Assembly: GCA_965227255.1 (NCBI GenBank)
Contig: CBDDFS010000002.1
Location: 1,240,001-1,304,000, forward strand
DNA: 64,000 nucleotides
Reading direction: 5' to 3'
DNA from: CBDDFS01 sp965227255
GTDB lineage: Bacteria; Bacteroidota; Bacteroidia; Flavobacteriales_E; Vicingaceae
Every line of letters starts with the position of its first letter. Within the stretch, counting starts at the first letter, position 1. The translations under genes and the position numbers were made by a program. Shown here one piece after another: positions 24,467 through 33,194 of the stretch. The notes under the pieces are model-generated. The model was not told the origin of the DNA, did no database searches, and saw nothing but the letters and a program-made list of their open reading frames with translations.

Positions 24467-24985
24467 TTAATTACTGCTTGTAAACAAATAATCTGTTTCG
24501 TTTTTCAAACGAAGTCTTTCCGTCTCGCTTAATTCCACATCCTTCAGCATGTAGGATGCAATTCTTTTTTTCAGATCGACGTCATCACAAGAGGCTAAGT
24601 TATTTAATAAAGTCAACTTATCTTCTTCTATATTCTCATCGTACCCCAGTATTCCCGGAGCATTGATTTGAACCGCAAGTCTGAGGTATCTCAACTCGAG
24701 ATTTTCAGGATATTTTTCAATGCAATCATCCAATTCCTCGCGTCCTTCATTAAATGCATCCAGCTTATCGAAAGGATTCCAGAAATAGCGGGCAGAAAAC
24801 ATCAAATTCACAGAATGATATCCCTTCCATGCAATTTCATCTTTGTTTTCAAAGTTTTCAATTGATTCTGTGAACGCCTCAAAAGATTCCTCATCAAGAG
24901 CGGCATTTTCATACTTTTTCCTCAGATCAATGAGTGAACTTTCCTGAAGGAAGAATCCAAGAAAAAGCACGATTAAAAGTCTCAT
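24467..24985 (-). CDS. Unknown protein inside carotenoid operon
   Basis: This 172-residue protein has an N-terminal hydrophobic signal (MRLLIVLFLGFFLQ) and then charged helices resembling TPR-like hairpins (DDCIEKYPENLELRYLRLAVQ). It overlaps the crtB stop by 1 bp and precedes crtZ by 3 bp, so it is certainly co-transcribed with the pigment genes. No catalytic motif is seen. It may be a periplasmic accessory of pigment assembly or transport; this is inferred from position alone. Confidence 0.75.
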   Translation of the reverse strand: MRLLIVLFLGFFLQESSLIDLRKKYENAALDEESFEAFTESIENFENKDEIAWKGYHSVNLMFSARYFWNPFDKLDAFNEGREELDDCIEKYPENLELRYLRLAVQINAPGILGYDENIEEDKLTLLNNLASCDDVDLKKRIASYMLKDVELSETERLRLKNETDYLFTSSN

Positions 24986-25821
24986 TAAAGCATGTTTAAC
25001 TGATGTCGCATGAGGCTCTTGAACATGATGCTCATCTTAAGCGCATTCGGAATTCTGATCCTCTCTGACAAGATTTTTTGAGGAGGCAATTTTCGTATTT
25101 TTTTGAATAACTTGAGGTAATAGATGTATGCAATGTAAACGCCTCTTCTTGAATTGGAAGGCAGATTTCTTATTCCTTCCAATGCATGCTCAAAATCCTT
25201 CTGGATTTCTTTTTCGATTTCCAACTTGTCACCAACGGTCATAGCTGACATGTCGATGTTAGGGAAATATGTACGACCGAGGTTTTCAAAGTCGCTGCTC
25301 GCATCTCTTAGAAAATTGACTTTTTGGAAAGCAGCACCTAACGACATAGCATTCGGCTTCAGTTTTTGATAAAGTTCGTCATCACCATTAACAAAAACCC
25401 TTAGGCACATCAGTCCCACCACTTCAGCGGAGCCGAGAATGTAATAATCGAATTTCGCCCGATCGTATGTATGATCTTCAAGATCCATTTCCATGCTCTG
25501 AAGAAATGTGTCAATCAATTCCCATTCAATGTTATACCTGTTAACCGTATCCTGGAAACTATTCAAAACAGGATTGGCACTGATCTTGTCCTCAATAGCT
25601 TCAACTGTGTCTCTTCTGAATTTGCTGATGAGTTTTTCCTTGTCATAATCATGAAAAGAATCAACGATTTCATCGGCCAATCTTACAAATCCATATATGG
25701 CATAAATAGGATCATGAATCTTACGATCCAGGAGATAGATTCCAAGTGAAAAACTTGTACTGTACCTGCGCGTGATGGTCTTGCTATTCTTGTAAGAAAC
25801 CTCGTCGTATATTGCTTTCAT
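24985..25821 (-). CDS. crtB: Phytoene synthase
   Basis: This 278-residue prenyltransferase condenses two geranylgeranyl diphosphates into phytoene. The first Asp-rich metal motif is DEIVD (in RLADEIVDSFHD). The second is NFLRDASSDFENLGRTYFP, close to the family form. It sits 3 bp after crtI and overlaps the next gene by 1 bp. GGPP synthase (crtE) is not in this window. Confidence 0.93.
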   Translation of the reverse strand: MKAIYDEVSYKNSKTITRRYSTSFSLGIYLLDRKIHDPIYAIYGFVRLADEIVDSFHDYDKEKLISKFRRDTVEAIEDKISANPVLNSFQDTVNRYNIEWELIDTFLQSMEMDLEDHTYDRAKFDYYILGSAEVVGLMCLRVFVNGDDELYQKLKPNAMSLGAAFQKVNFLRDASSDFENLGRTYFPNIDMSAMTVGDKLEIEKEIQKDFEHALEGIRNLPSNSRRGVYIAYIYYLKLFKKIRKLPPQKILSERIRIPNALKMSIMFKSLMRHQLNML

Positions 25822-25824
25822 AGT

Positions 25825-27297
25825 TTAAGTCAGTTCTTTATTCAAATATTTTGCGGCAACCTGTCCGGAAATAATTGAAGGTGGAACACCAGGTCCCGGA
25901 ACCGTCAGTTGTCCTGCATAAAACAAGTTCGACAGCTTTTTGTTTTGTAGTCTTGGTTTTAAATTAGCCGTTTGCATTAATGTGTTGGCAAGGCCATAAG
26001 CATTGCCTTTATAACTGTTGTATTCTTCAACAAAATCATTCACACAAAAACTCCTTTTGTAAATGATCTTATCCTGAATTGAAACTCCTGTGTATTCTTC
26101 CAGCCGTTTCATTATGATCTTGAAATACTTTTCTCTCAGTTCGTCGGAATCCTTTATGCCCGGAGCCAGAGGCATGAGCAGAAAGATGTTTTCTTTTCCT
26201 TCCGGTGCAACTTCTGCATCGGTTTTGGATGGAACACATGCATAAAACAGCGGATTACTCGGCCATACCTTGGTATCGTAAATCTCAACTGCATGTTGAT
26301 CGAATGATGCATCAAAGAAGAGATTATGATGTTTCAGATTCGGAATTTTTTCATCCACTCCAAGATAAAACAGAAGTGATGAAGGAGCGAAGGTTTTCTT
26401 GGACCAGTAGTCTTCAGAATAATTACGGTATTGCTTCTCAAGTAAATGTTGTTCAACATGATGATAATCTGCCGCACCTACAACGGCATCAACGTTCATG
26501 GAATGACCGTTGGCTGATACGTGGTCTATTCTTGAATCTTTAACATCCAGGGAGGTCACGGGTTCAGAGGTGTAAAATGTCACACCATTCTCTTCCGCCA
26601 CCTTCTGCATGGCTTCAATGACTTTACCAAAACCTCCCATTGGATAATAAGTTCCCAATTTTAATCCGGCATAATTCATCAAGCTGTAAAGGGCCGGTGT
26701 ATCCGCAGGCTTAGCACCCAGAAATAACACCGGAAATTCCATTAGTGCAATCAATCGAGGATCCTTAAAGAATTTTTTTACGTGTTTGCTGAAGGAAGAA
26801 AAGATCTGTAATTTAAAGACTCCCTTGATCAGGTCAGCACGAAGCAATTCGGTCAGGGACAGACCCGATTGGTAGACGAGGTCATTGATACCAACTTCGT
26901 ATTTATACTGGGCTTCCGACATGAATTTTCTCAATTTATCGGCAGCGCCTTTTTCTATGCTCTCAAACAGTTCGCAGAGGTCGTCGAAGTTCTCGGGAAT
27001 ATCCAGTACATCATTTTTGCCGTAAACCACTCTGAAACCGGGATCTAATTTCTTAAGTTCGTACAGATCGGCAACACTGTATCCATATTGGTTAAAATAC
27101 CTTTCAAATACTTCGGGCATCCAATACCAGCTTGGTCCCATATCAAAGGTGAAACCATCCTGATGAATTTGTCTGGCCCGGCCACCAACGTGATCATTCT
27201 TTTCAAAGACATGGACGTCGTGGCCCATCTTTCCAAGGCTCGTGGCAGCGGTCAAACCGGCAAAGCCGGAACCGATTACGGCAACTTTTTTCTTCAT
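25825..27297 (-). CDS. crtI: Phytoene desaturase
   Basis: This is a 490-residue FAD-dependent desaturase that converts phytoene to lycopene. It has the N-terminal dinucleotide fold VAVIGSGFAGLTAA and GGRARQ, and the C-terminal CrtI signature LFYAGQLTVPGPGVPPSII. The ATG at 27297 places the FAD motif at the N-terminus, as in homologues; the open frame 19 codons upstream is ignored. It is the first gene of the operon and is divergent from the photolyase, with 59 bp between start codons. A TATCTTTA -7-like box is at 27338-27331 on this strand. Confidence 0.94.
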   Translation of the reverse strand: MKKKVAVIGSGFAGLTAATSLGKMGHDVHVFEKNDHVGGRARQIHQDGFTFDMGPSWYWMPEVFERYFNQYGYSVADLYELKKLDPGFRVVYGKNDVLDIPENFDDLCELFESIEKGAADKLRKFMSEAQYKYEVGINDLVYQSGLSLTELLRADLIKGVFKLQIFSSFSKHVKKFFKDPRLIALMEFPVLFLGAKPADTPALYSLMNYAGLKLGTYYPMGGFGKVIEAMQKVAEENGVTFYTSEPVTSLDVKDSRIDHVSANGHSMNVDAVVGAADYHHVEQHLLEKQYRNYSEDYWSKKTFAPSSLLFYLGVDEKIPNLKHHNLFFDASFDQHAVEIYDTKVWPSNPLFYACVPSKTDAEVAPEGKENIFLLMPLAPGIKDSDELREKYFKIIMKRLEEYTGVSIQDKIIYKRSFCVNDFVEEYNSYKGNAYGLANTLMQTANLKPRLQNKKLSNLFYAGQLTVPGPGVPPSIISGQVAAKYLNKELT

Positions 27298-27356
27298 GCC
27301 CAGAATAACATTTGTTGAGATGGATTTGTTTAAAGATAAAAAACGATTTAACACGA

Positions 27357-28643
27357 ATGGTTAACCTATTTTGGTTCAGGCGTGATCTGCGCCTCGACGA
27401 CAATACAGGGCTTAATGCGGCTTTGGAATCCCAAAACCCTGTGCTTCCGATATTTATCTTCGACGAAGACATTCTTGATCAGCTTGATGATAAGAGTGAT
27501 GCGAGGGTGAATTTTATTTATCAACGTCTTGAAAAGATCAACGAGGAATTGAAAAACTATGATTCTTCGATCTTGGTTTTAAAAGGTAATGTTGAGGAGA
27601 TTTTCAGGCAATTAACTGCGAAATATGAAATTGGTGGACTTTATGTAAATCGTGACTATGAACCACAGGCTATTGAGAGAGATGAAAAAGTCCGCCAAAT
27701 AGTTGAATCCAAGGGAATAGCTTATCATGATTTTAAAGATCAGGTGGTCTTTGAGAAAGATGAGATTTTGAAAGACGATGGCAGTCCGTATACCGTTTTC
27801 ACACCCTACTCAAAGAAATGGAAGCCAAAATATGAGAGTTTGTCAACGACAGAACCGCAACACTTAAAATCCCAGAATTTCTATCACTTCAGCGCTATTT
27901 TTCCTGATTTGAATGAAATTGGTTTTGAAAGAAGTTCAATAGAGGTTCCAGCCTATCGTATCGATGATGATATGCTGCGCAATTATTCGGAAAGTAGGAA
28001 TCATCCATCTATGGATGCCTGCAGTTATCTCAGCACACACCTGCGCTTTGGTACAGTTTCTGTTCGAAAAATGGTGAGGATAGCAAAAGAGGGTAGTGAA
28101 GGATATTTGAATGAGCTGATCTGGAGAGAATTTTTTATGCAGATTCTCTATCACTTTCCCGATGTAGTTCACTCATCATTTAAGAAACAATATGACAAGA
28201 TTCAATGGATCAATGATGAGAAAGAATTTGAAGCCTGGACCAAAGGAATGACAGGTTTTCCTATTGTAGATGCAGGTATGAGAGAATTGAATGCAACCGG
28301 CTTGATGCATAACAGGGTCAGAATGATCGTAGCCTCCTTTCTAGTAAAAGATCTGCTCATCGATTGGAGATGGGGTGAGGCCTATTTTGCTAATAAACTA
28401 CTTGATTTTGAGTTGTCTTCAAATAATGGCAATTGGCAATGGGCCGCCGGAACAGGATGTGATGCAGCTCCTTATTTCAGGGTTTTCAATCCATACGAGC
28501 AAGCCAGGAAATTCGATCCGTTGCAGGAGTATGTTAGAAAATGGGTGCCTGAAGTAGGGACAGACCAATATCCTGAACCAATTGTCGATCACAAAATGGC
28601 ACGTCAAAGAGCCCTTGAGACATACAAAGCAGCGCTTAATTAA
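27357..28643 (+). CDS. phr: Deoxyribodipyrimidine photolyase, class I
   Basis: This 428-residue light-driven enzyme repairs cyclobutane pyrimidine dimers. The N-terminal antenna domain starts FWFRRDLRLDDNTG. The FAD-binding domain shows STHLRFGTVSVR, ELIWREFFMQ, GFPIVDAGMRELNATG and NGNWQWAAGTGCDAAPYFRVF. The ATG at 27357 matches homologues; the frame is open 15 codons further up. It is divergent from crtI, an arrangement that would allow shared light control, although no regulator gene is present nearby. It overlaps the convergent gabD gene by 4 bp. Confidence 0.93.
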   Translation: MVNLFWFRRDLRLDDNTGLNAALESQNPVLPIFIFDEDILDQLDDKSDARVNFIYQRLEKINEELKNYDSSILVLKGNVEEIFRQLTAKYEIGGLYVNRDYEPQAIERDEKVRQIVESKGIAYHDFKDQVVFEKDEILKDDGSPYTVFTPYSKKWKPKYESLSTTEPQHLKSQNFYHFSAIFPDLNEIGFERSSIEVPAYRIDDDMLRNYSESRNHPSMDACSYLSTHLRFGTVSVRKMVRIAKEGSEGYLNELIWREFFMQILYHFPDVVHSSFKKQYDKIQWINDEKEFEAWTKGMTGFPIVDAGMRELNATGLMHNRVRMIVASFLVKDLLIDWRWGEAYFANKLLDFELSSNNGNWQWAAGTGCDAAPYFRVFNPYEQARKFDPLQEYVRKWVPEVGTDQYPEPIVDHKMARQRALETYKAALN

Positions 28644-30091
28644 TTGAGTCCTCCGTGAAGGATGTATTTTATCTCAACGAAATCTTCAAGTCCGTATTTC
28701 GATCCTTCTCTTCCCATACCGGATTCTTTTATTCCACCGAAGGGCGCCACTTCTGTTGAAATCATTCCATCGTTTACCCCAACCATTCCATATTCAAGTC
28801 CTTCAGAAACCCTCCATATTCTTCCAATGTCCCTGGCATAAAAATAAGCTGCCAAACCGGCACTTGTATCGTTTGCCATTTCAATGGCCTCTTCTTCCGT
28901 CTTGAACATGAACAAGGGCGCTACCGGTCCGAAAATTTCTTCTCTTGAACAGGCCATTTCGGTTGTAACACCTGTCAGAACAGTTGGCTGATAAAATCTT
29001 TCACCATTCTCAATTTTATGTCCTCCGGTGATCGCTTTAGCCCCTTTGCCTATGGCATCTTCAACCAGTCGCTCAACTTTCTCCATGGCTTTGTTGTTAA
29101 TTAGCGGTCCGATCATAACACCTTCTTCTGTACCTGATCCAACCTTCATTTTAGACACCTCCTGGGCATATTTTTCTGCGAATTCGTCATATACTTGTTC
29201 CTGTACCAGGATTCTGTTGGCACAAACACAAGTCTGCCCTGCATTCCTGTATTTCGAAGCGATTGCACCTTTAACTGCAGCGTCGAGGTCTGCATCGTCA
29301 AAGACAATAAATGGAGCATTTCCTCCCAATTCCAGGGATATTTTCTTGACTGTGTCAGCACTTTGCTTCATCAAGAGTTTTCCCACCGGTGTGGATCCTG
29401 TGAATGATAACTTTCTGACCACCGAACTGGAAGTCAGTTCATTACCGATCTCAGCCGCATTCTTTCCACATACAATATTCAATACACCGGCCGGGAAACC
29501 GGCCTCTTCGGCTAAAACAGCAAGAGCGTAGGCCGAAAGTGGAGTTTCTTCACTCGGTTTGATTACTACGGTGCAACCTGCAGCCAAGGCAGGAGCAACC
29601 TTTCTGGTGATCATTGCATTTGGGAAATTCCAAGGAGTAATGGCCGCAACCACACCTACAGCTTGCTTGATGACAATGATTCTTTTGTTTTTGGCGAATG
29701 TGGGGATCACATCGCCGTAATTTCTTTTGGCCTCTTCAGCAAACCATTCGATGAATGAAGCACCGTATCGAATTTCTCCCTTGGCTTCGGCAAGTGGTTT
29801 TCCCTGCTCAGTTGTCAGGATCAAGGCGAGGTCATCAAGATTTTCAATGATGAGATCATTCCATCTTTTCAGTATGGCCGACCTTTCTTTGGCAGGTCGC
29901 TCTCTCCAGTTCTTCAAGGCATTTTCCGCGGCAGCAATGGCCTTTATTGTTTCATCTTTACCACCATCGTGACACTCGGCAACTACGGATCCATCGGCAG
30001 GATTAAATACATCATATTTAGAATTCGAAGCGACCCAGGCGCCATTTATATACTGCTCGGTTTTGAGCAAATTTGCATTGGAAAGATTCAT
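28640..30091 (-). CDS. gabD: NAD(P)-dependent succinate-semialdehyde dehydrogenase
   Basis: This 483-residue aldehyde dehydrogenase has catalytic Glu254 (LELGGNAP) and Cys288 (NAGQTCVCANR). The pattern closely fits GabD, which oxidises succinate semialdehyde to succinate: TPWNFPNAMITRK, KPSEETPLSA, FTGSTPVGK, and FGGIKESGMGREGSKYG near the end. The product enters the TCA cycle. It is monocistronic, facing away from the lipoprotein gene at 30219. Confidence 0.9.
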   Translation of the reverse strand: MNLSNANLLKTEQYINGAWVASNSKYDVFNPADGSVVAECHDGGKDETIKAIAAAENALKNWRERPAKERSAILKRWNDLIIENLDDLALILTTEQGKPLAEAKGEIRYGASFIEWFAEEAKRNYGDVIPTFAKNKRIIVIKQAVGVVAAITPWNFPNAMITRKVAPALAAGCTVVIKPSEETPLSAYALAVLAEEAGFPAGVLNIVCGKNAAEIGNELTSSSVVRKLSFTGSTPVGKLLMKQSADTVKKISLELGGNAPFIVFDDADLDAAVKGAIASKYRNAGQTCVCANRILVQEQVYDEFAEKYAQEVSKMKVGSGTEEGVMIGPLINNKAMEKVERLVEDAIGKGAKAITGGHKIENGERFYQPTVLTGVTTEMACSREEIFGPVAPLFMFKTEEEAIEMANDTSAGLAAYFYARDIGRIWRVSEGLEYGMVGVNDGMISTEVAPFGGIKESGMGREGSKYGLEDFVEIKYILHGGLN

Positions 30092-30206
30092 GGATTGAAT
30101 GAATTAATTGACGCTGCCAAATTAAGACCTAGGTTTGAATTGCAGAGTTTTTGCAGTATGATTTTTACATGTATTTTACATCTAAATCAAGCTCATTAAA
30201 AAAAAC

Positions 30207-30214
30207 TATATTTG
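30207..30214 (+). promoter_or_regulatory. Perfect -7 box (TATATTTG) next to start codon
   Basis: TATATTTG matches TAnnTTTG exactly and ends 4 nt before the ATG at 30219 (10 nt before a second in-frame ATG at 30225). No clear -33 TTTG is seen at the usual distance. If used, the mRNA would be leaderless or nearly so. Confidence 0.45.
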
Positions 30215-30218
30215 CCTT

Positions 30219-30689
30219 ATGAGAATGACTTTACGTATTGCCTTTGGGATGGCCATTGTAGCCACTTTAGGAATGGTTTCTTGTGAAAAGGAAAACAGGG
30301 ATTTATCTTGTAATACTCCTCCAAAAGTTGAATTTGGTGATGACAGCACAAGAGTGAATGTTCGTTTGATCAATTTCACCGGATATCCACTCTGCAACTT
30401 TGAGATCATATACCGTAAAGATGAAGGTACTCCTTACGAATATGGAACATTGGATGTGGGAGAAGTGACCCCTTACACAACGGTTGCATTTACTCACGTC
30501 TATCCTGAGGTTACTTTCAACCTTGGTACAGGAACATTTACCATTCCTGATTCCCTAATATACGATGATAAGTATGCCAGTCAGCTTCAAACCAATAATG
30601 GTTACTATTCATTCTTCATTCAAACTGCTCATACACTGGATAGTCAGACCGTAGTTACTTACATGGTCAATGACGGCTTCAATCCATGA
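30219..30689 (+). CDS. Lipoprotein of unknown function
   Basis: This 156-residue protein has a lipoprotein signal peptide with Cys22 (LGMVSC) and a beta-rich mature domain with no recognised family. Internal Cys residues at SCNTPP and YPLCNFE could form a disulfide. A second in-frame ATG two codons downstream (30225) is an alternative start. It overlaps the DUF2797 gene by 4 bp, so the two are translationally coupled. Confidence 0.7.
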   Translation: MRMTLRIAFGMAIVATLGMVSCEKENRDLSCNTPPKVEFGDDSTRVNVRLINFTGYPLCNFEIIYRKDEGTPYEYGTLDVGEVTPYTTVAFTHVYPEVTFNLGTGTFTIPDSLIYDDKYASQLQTNNGYYSFFIQTAHTLDSQTVVTYMVNDGFNP

Positions 30690-31483
30690 TAGCGTCGGGT
30701 AACCTGACGAAAATGAGGGTTGAGCAAGCCTCACCCGTCAATTATTTCCTTCGATTATCAGATGAAGAAGTTCCCTTAAAGGACTTCATTGGAAAGGATA
30801 TTTCTCTTGCCTTTAACGGGCAGATTAATTGCATTGCTTGCGGTAGAATTACATCCAAATCCTTTGCACAAGGTTTTTGTTTCCCCTGTATGCAGAAATC
30901 ACCCATGAACAGTGAATGTATCATCCGACCTGAATTGTGCGAAGCGCATTTGGGCAAGGGGCGTGATGCAGAATGGGAAAAAGAAAATCACCTTGTTCCA
31001 CATGTAGTGTATCTTGCCTTGTCTTCCGGAGTTAAAGTAGGTGTTACGCGAGACACTCAGATTCCGACTAGATGGATCGACCAGGGTGCCAGTAAAGCTT
31101 TGAAACTTGCTGAAGTGCCAAATCGATACCTGGCTGGAAAGATCGAAGTTTTCCTGAAAGACTATGTCTCTGATAAAACAGCATGGCAAAAAATGCTGAA
31201 GAACGACATTGATTTCAGCAAGGATCTTCTGTCTTATAAAAGTAGCATGTCGAATCACCTCGATGAAGAGCTCAAGCAATATGTGAGCAGCGATGATTCA
31301 CTCACAGAAATTGATTATCCGGTTATTGCATACCCTGAGAAAGTCAAAAGTGTGAGTTTTGACAAGGAATCAATTTTTGAAGGAAGGCTTCAAGGCATTA
31401 AGGGTCAATACCTTATAATGGAAGATAACCGAGTCTTGAATGTTCGTCGACACAGCGGATATTTCATCATTTTCAAAGCCTGA
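30686..31483 (+). CDS. DUF2797 zinc-binding protein
   Basis: This 265-residue protein has the DUF2797 start SGNLTKMRVEQASPVNYFLR, followed by a four-Cys region (NCIACGR and GFCFPCM) that probably binds zinc. A conserved EAHLGKGRDAEWE segment and SGVKVGVTRDTQIPTRWIDQG come next. The family is uncharacterised. The ATG overlaps the lipoprotein stop (ATGA). Confidence 0.85.
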   Translation: MIASGNLTKMRVEQASPVNYFLRLSDEEVPLKDFIGKDISLAFNGQINCIACGRITSKSFAQGFCFPCMQKSPMNSECIIRPELCEAHLGKGRDAEWEKENHLVPHVVYLALSSGVKVGVTRDTQIPTRWIDQGASKALKLAEVPNRYLAGKIEVFLKDYVSDKTAWQKMLKNDIDFSKDLLSYKSSMSNHLDEELKQYVSSDDSLTEIDYPVIAYPEKVKSVSFDKESIFEGRLQGIKGQYLIMEDNRVLNVRRHSGYFIIFKA

Positions 31484-31503
31484 ATTTTTTGAAGCTTTTT
31501 CTC

Positions 31504-31531
31504 TTTGGTAAGGCCTAAAATTCTACTTTTG
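31504..31531 (+). promoter_or_regulatory. sucD promoter (TTTG-16-TACTTTTG)
   Basis: TTTG at 31504-31507, a 16-nt spacer and a perfect TAnnTTTG box at 31524-31531 precede the sucD ATG (31551) with a predicted leader of about 14 nt. It should also drive the overlapping fabG. Confidence 0.6.
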
Positions 31532-31550
31532 AGGAGCAATAAATTATCAC

Positions 31551-32435
31551 ATGAGCATACTTGTAAATAAGGATTCTAAAGTAATCGTACAGGGTTTCAC
31601 AGGAGGTGAAGGAACCTTTCACGCCGGTCAAATGATCGACTATGGAACCAATGTTGTTGGAGGTGTTACTCCGGGTAAAGGAGGACAAGAACATCTGGGG
31701 AAACCCGTATTCAATTCAGTTGAAGAAGCAGTTAAATCTACGGGCGCTAACGTCTCGATTATTTTCGTTCCACCCTCTTTCGCAGCAGATGCTATTATGG
31801 AAGCGGCAGACGCCGGTATTGGAGTAGTCGTGTGTATTACAGAAGGCATTCCTGCAAGGGACATGATTCCTGTAAAAGAATATTTGAAGAATAAAGATTG
31901 TCGACTCATTGGTCCGAATTGTCCGGGTATCATTACACCTGGTGAGGCGAAAGTAGGTATCATGCCGGGATTCATACACAATCCAGGACGCATAGGAATT
32001 GTAAGCAGATCCGGAACCCTGACTTATGAAGCAGTTGATCAGGTTACCAAGGCCGGAATGGGTCAGTCTACGTGTATTGGAATCGGTGGTGACCCTATTA
32101 TTGGTACAACGACAAAAGATGCTGTAAAAATGCTCATGGAAGATCCTGATACTGATGGTATTATCATGATCGGTGAAATTGGAGGAAGCATGGAAGCTGA
32201 TGCAGCTCAATATGTAAAAGAAAATGGCACCAAACCTGTTGTTGGTTTTATCGCCGGACAAACAGCACCTCCGGGAAGGAGAATGGGGCACGCTGGCGCT
32301 ATTATTGGTGGAGCTGATGATACGGCTGAGGCTAAAATGAGGATCATGAGAGAATGTGGAATTCATGTAGTTGAATCTCCCGCTGTAATAGGTGCGAAAA
32401 TGGCCGAGGTTTTGAACGAAAAGATTAGTGTATGA
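31551..32435 (+). CDS. sucD: Succinate-CoA ligase, alpha subunit
   Basis: This 294-residue TCA-cycle enzyme subunit works with SucC to convert succinyl-CoA to succinate while making ATP or GTP. CoA-binding elements (GFTGGEGTFHAGQMIDYGT, GGVTPGKGG) and GPNCPGIITPGE are present. The phospho-histidine lies in MGHAGAIIGG. sucC is not adjacent, as is common in this phylum. The fabG ATG overlaps the stop by 4 bp. Confidence 0.95.
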   Translation: MSILVNKDSKVIVQGFTGGEGTFHAGQMIDYGTNVVGGVTPGKGGQEHLGKPVFNSVEEAVKSTGANVSIIFVPPSFAADAIMEAADAGIGVVVCITEGIPARDMIPVKEYLKNKDCRLIGPNCPGIITPGEAKVGIMPGFIHNPGRIGIVSRSGTLTYEAVDQVTKAGMGQSTCIGIGGDPIIGTTTKDAVKMLMEDPDTDGIIMIGEIGGSMEADAAQYVKENGTKPVVGFIAGQTAPPGRRMGHAGAIIGGADDTAEAKMRIMRECGIHVVESPAVIGAKMAEVLNEKISV

Positions 32436-33177
32436 AGCAATTGCAAGGAAAGGTTGCTCTGATAACAGGTGCATCCAGGGGTATTGGAAGAGGCATTGCC
32501 TAAAGTTTGCCAGTGAAGGTGCCGACGTGGCTTTTACATATCTGTCCTCAGAAGAAAAGGCCAAGGCACTTGAGAAAGAGCTTCAGGGACATGGAATCAG
32601 GGCTAAAGGATATAAATCTGACGCTTCAAGTTTCGGAGAAGCGGAAAATCTCATCAACGATATTGCTGATGAATTCGGCAGGATAGATGTTGTAGTCAAT
32701 AATGCCGGCATTACGCGCGATGGATTGCTTATGAGGATGTCGGAAGAGAATTGGGATGAGGTTATCAATACCAACCTCAAATCTGTATTCAACATTACAA
32801 AAGCTGTTCAGAGAACCATGCTGAAGCAAAGGTTCGGATCTATTATCAACATGGGAAGTGTAGTTGGTAATGAAGGAAATGCCGGTCAATCAAATTATGC
32901 TGCATCAAAAGCAGGAATTATTGGTTTTTCTAAATCAATTGCACAGGAATTGGGATCCAGGAATATTCGATGTAATGTGATTGCACCCGGTTTCATTGAG
33001 ACTGAAATGACAGCCGCATTGGATGAGGAAGTGGTAAAAGGCTGGGTGAAAGACATTCCGCTAGGTCGACCAGGTTCAGTTGATGATGTTGCAAATGCTG
33101 CTGTTTTTCTTGCTTCAGACAATAGTGCTTATGTCTCAGGACAAGTTCTGAATGTCTGTGGTGGCATGCAGATGTAA
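32432..33177 (+). pseudogene. fabG: 3-oxoacyl-ACP reductase with single-base frameshift
   Basis: Reading from the ATG at 32432 gives the correct start MKQLQGKVALITGASRGIGR, then GIA and a stop at 32501. The rest of FabG continues without a break one frame back from CTA at 32500 (LKFASEGADVAFTYLS to VCGGMQM). Restoring one base near 32500 gives a normal 248-residue protein with the NNAGITRDGLL motif and the Ser-Tyr-Lys catalytic set (MGSVVG, NYAASKAG). No -1 slippery heptamer is seen, so a one-base deletion is likelier than programmed frameshifting. FabG reduces 3-oxoacyl-ACP in fatty acid synthesis and is normally essential. Either this is an assembly error or another copy exists. Confidence 0.85.
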
Positions 33178-33194
33178 TTCAAAATTTTCTCCTT

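Noticed and set aside
29028..29531. 167-codon ORF opposite gabD
   Set aside because: gabD is a complete, well-conserved gene; the antisense frame shows no domain.
32495..32510. Programmed -1 frameshifting in fabG
   Set aside because: No X-XXY-YYZ slippery heptamer or downstream structure was seen, and fabG is not known to use recoding.
31716..32564. 282-codon ORF on the minus strand across sucD and fabG
   Set aside because: It lies opposite the unambiguous sucD gene, its translation is Ser/Arg/Asn/His-rich without a family pattern, and it spans the fabG start.
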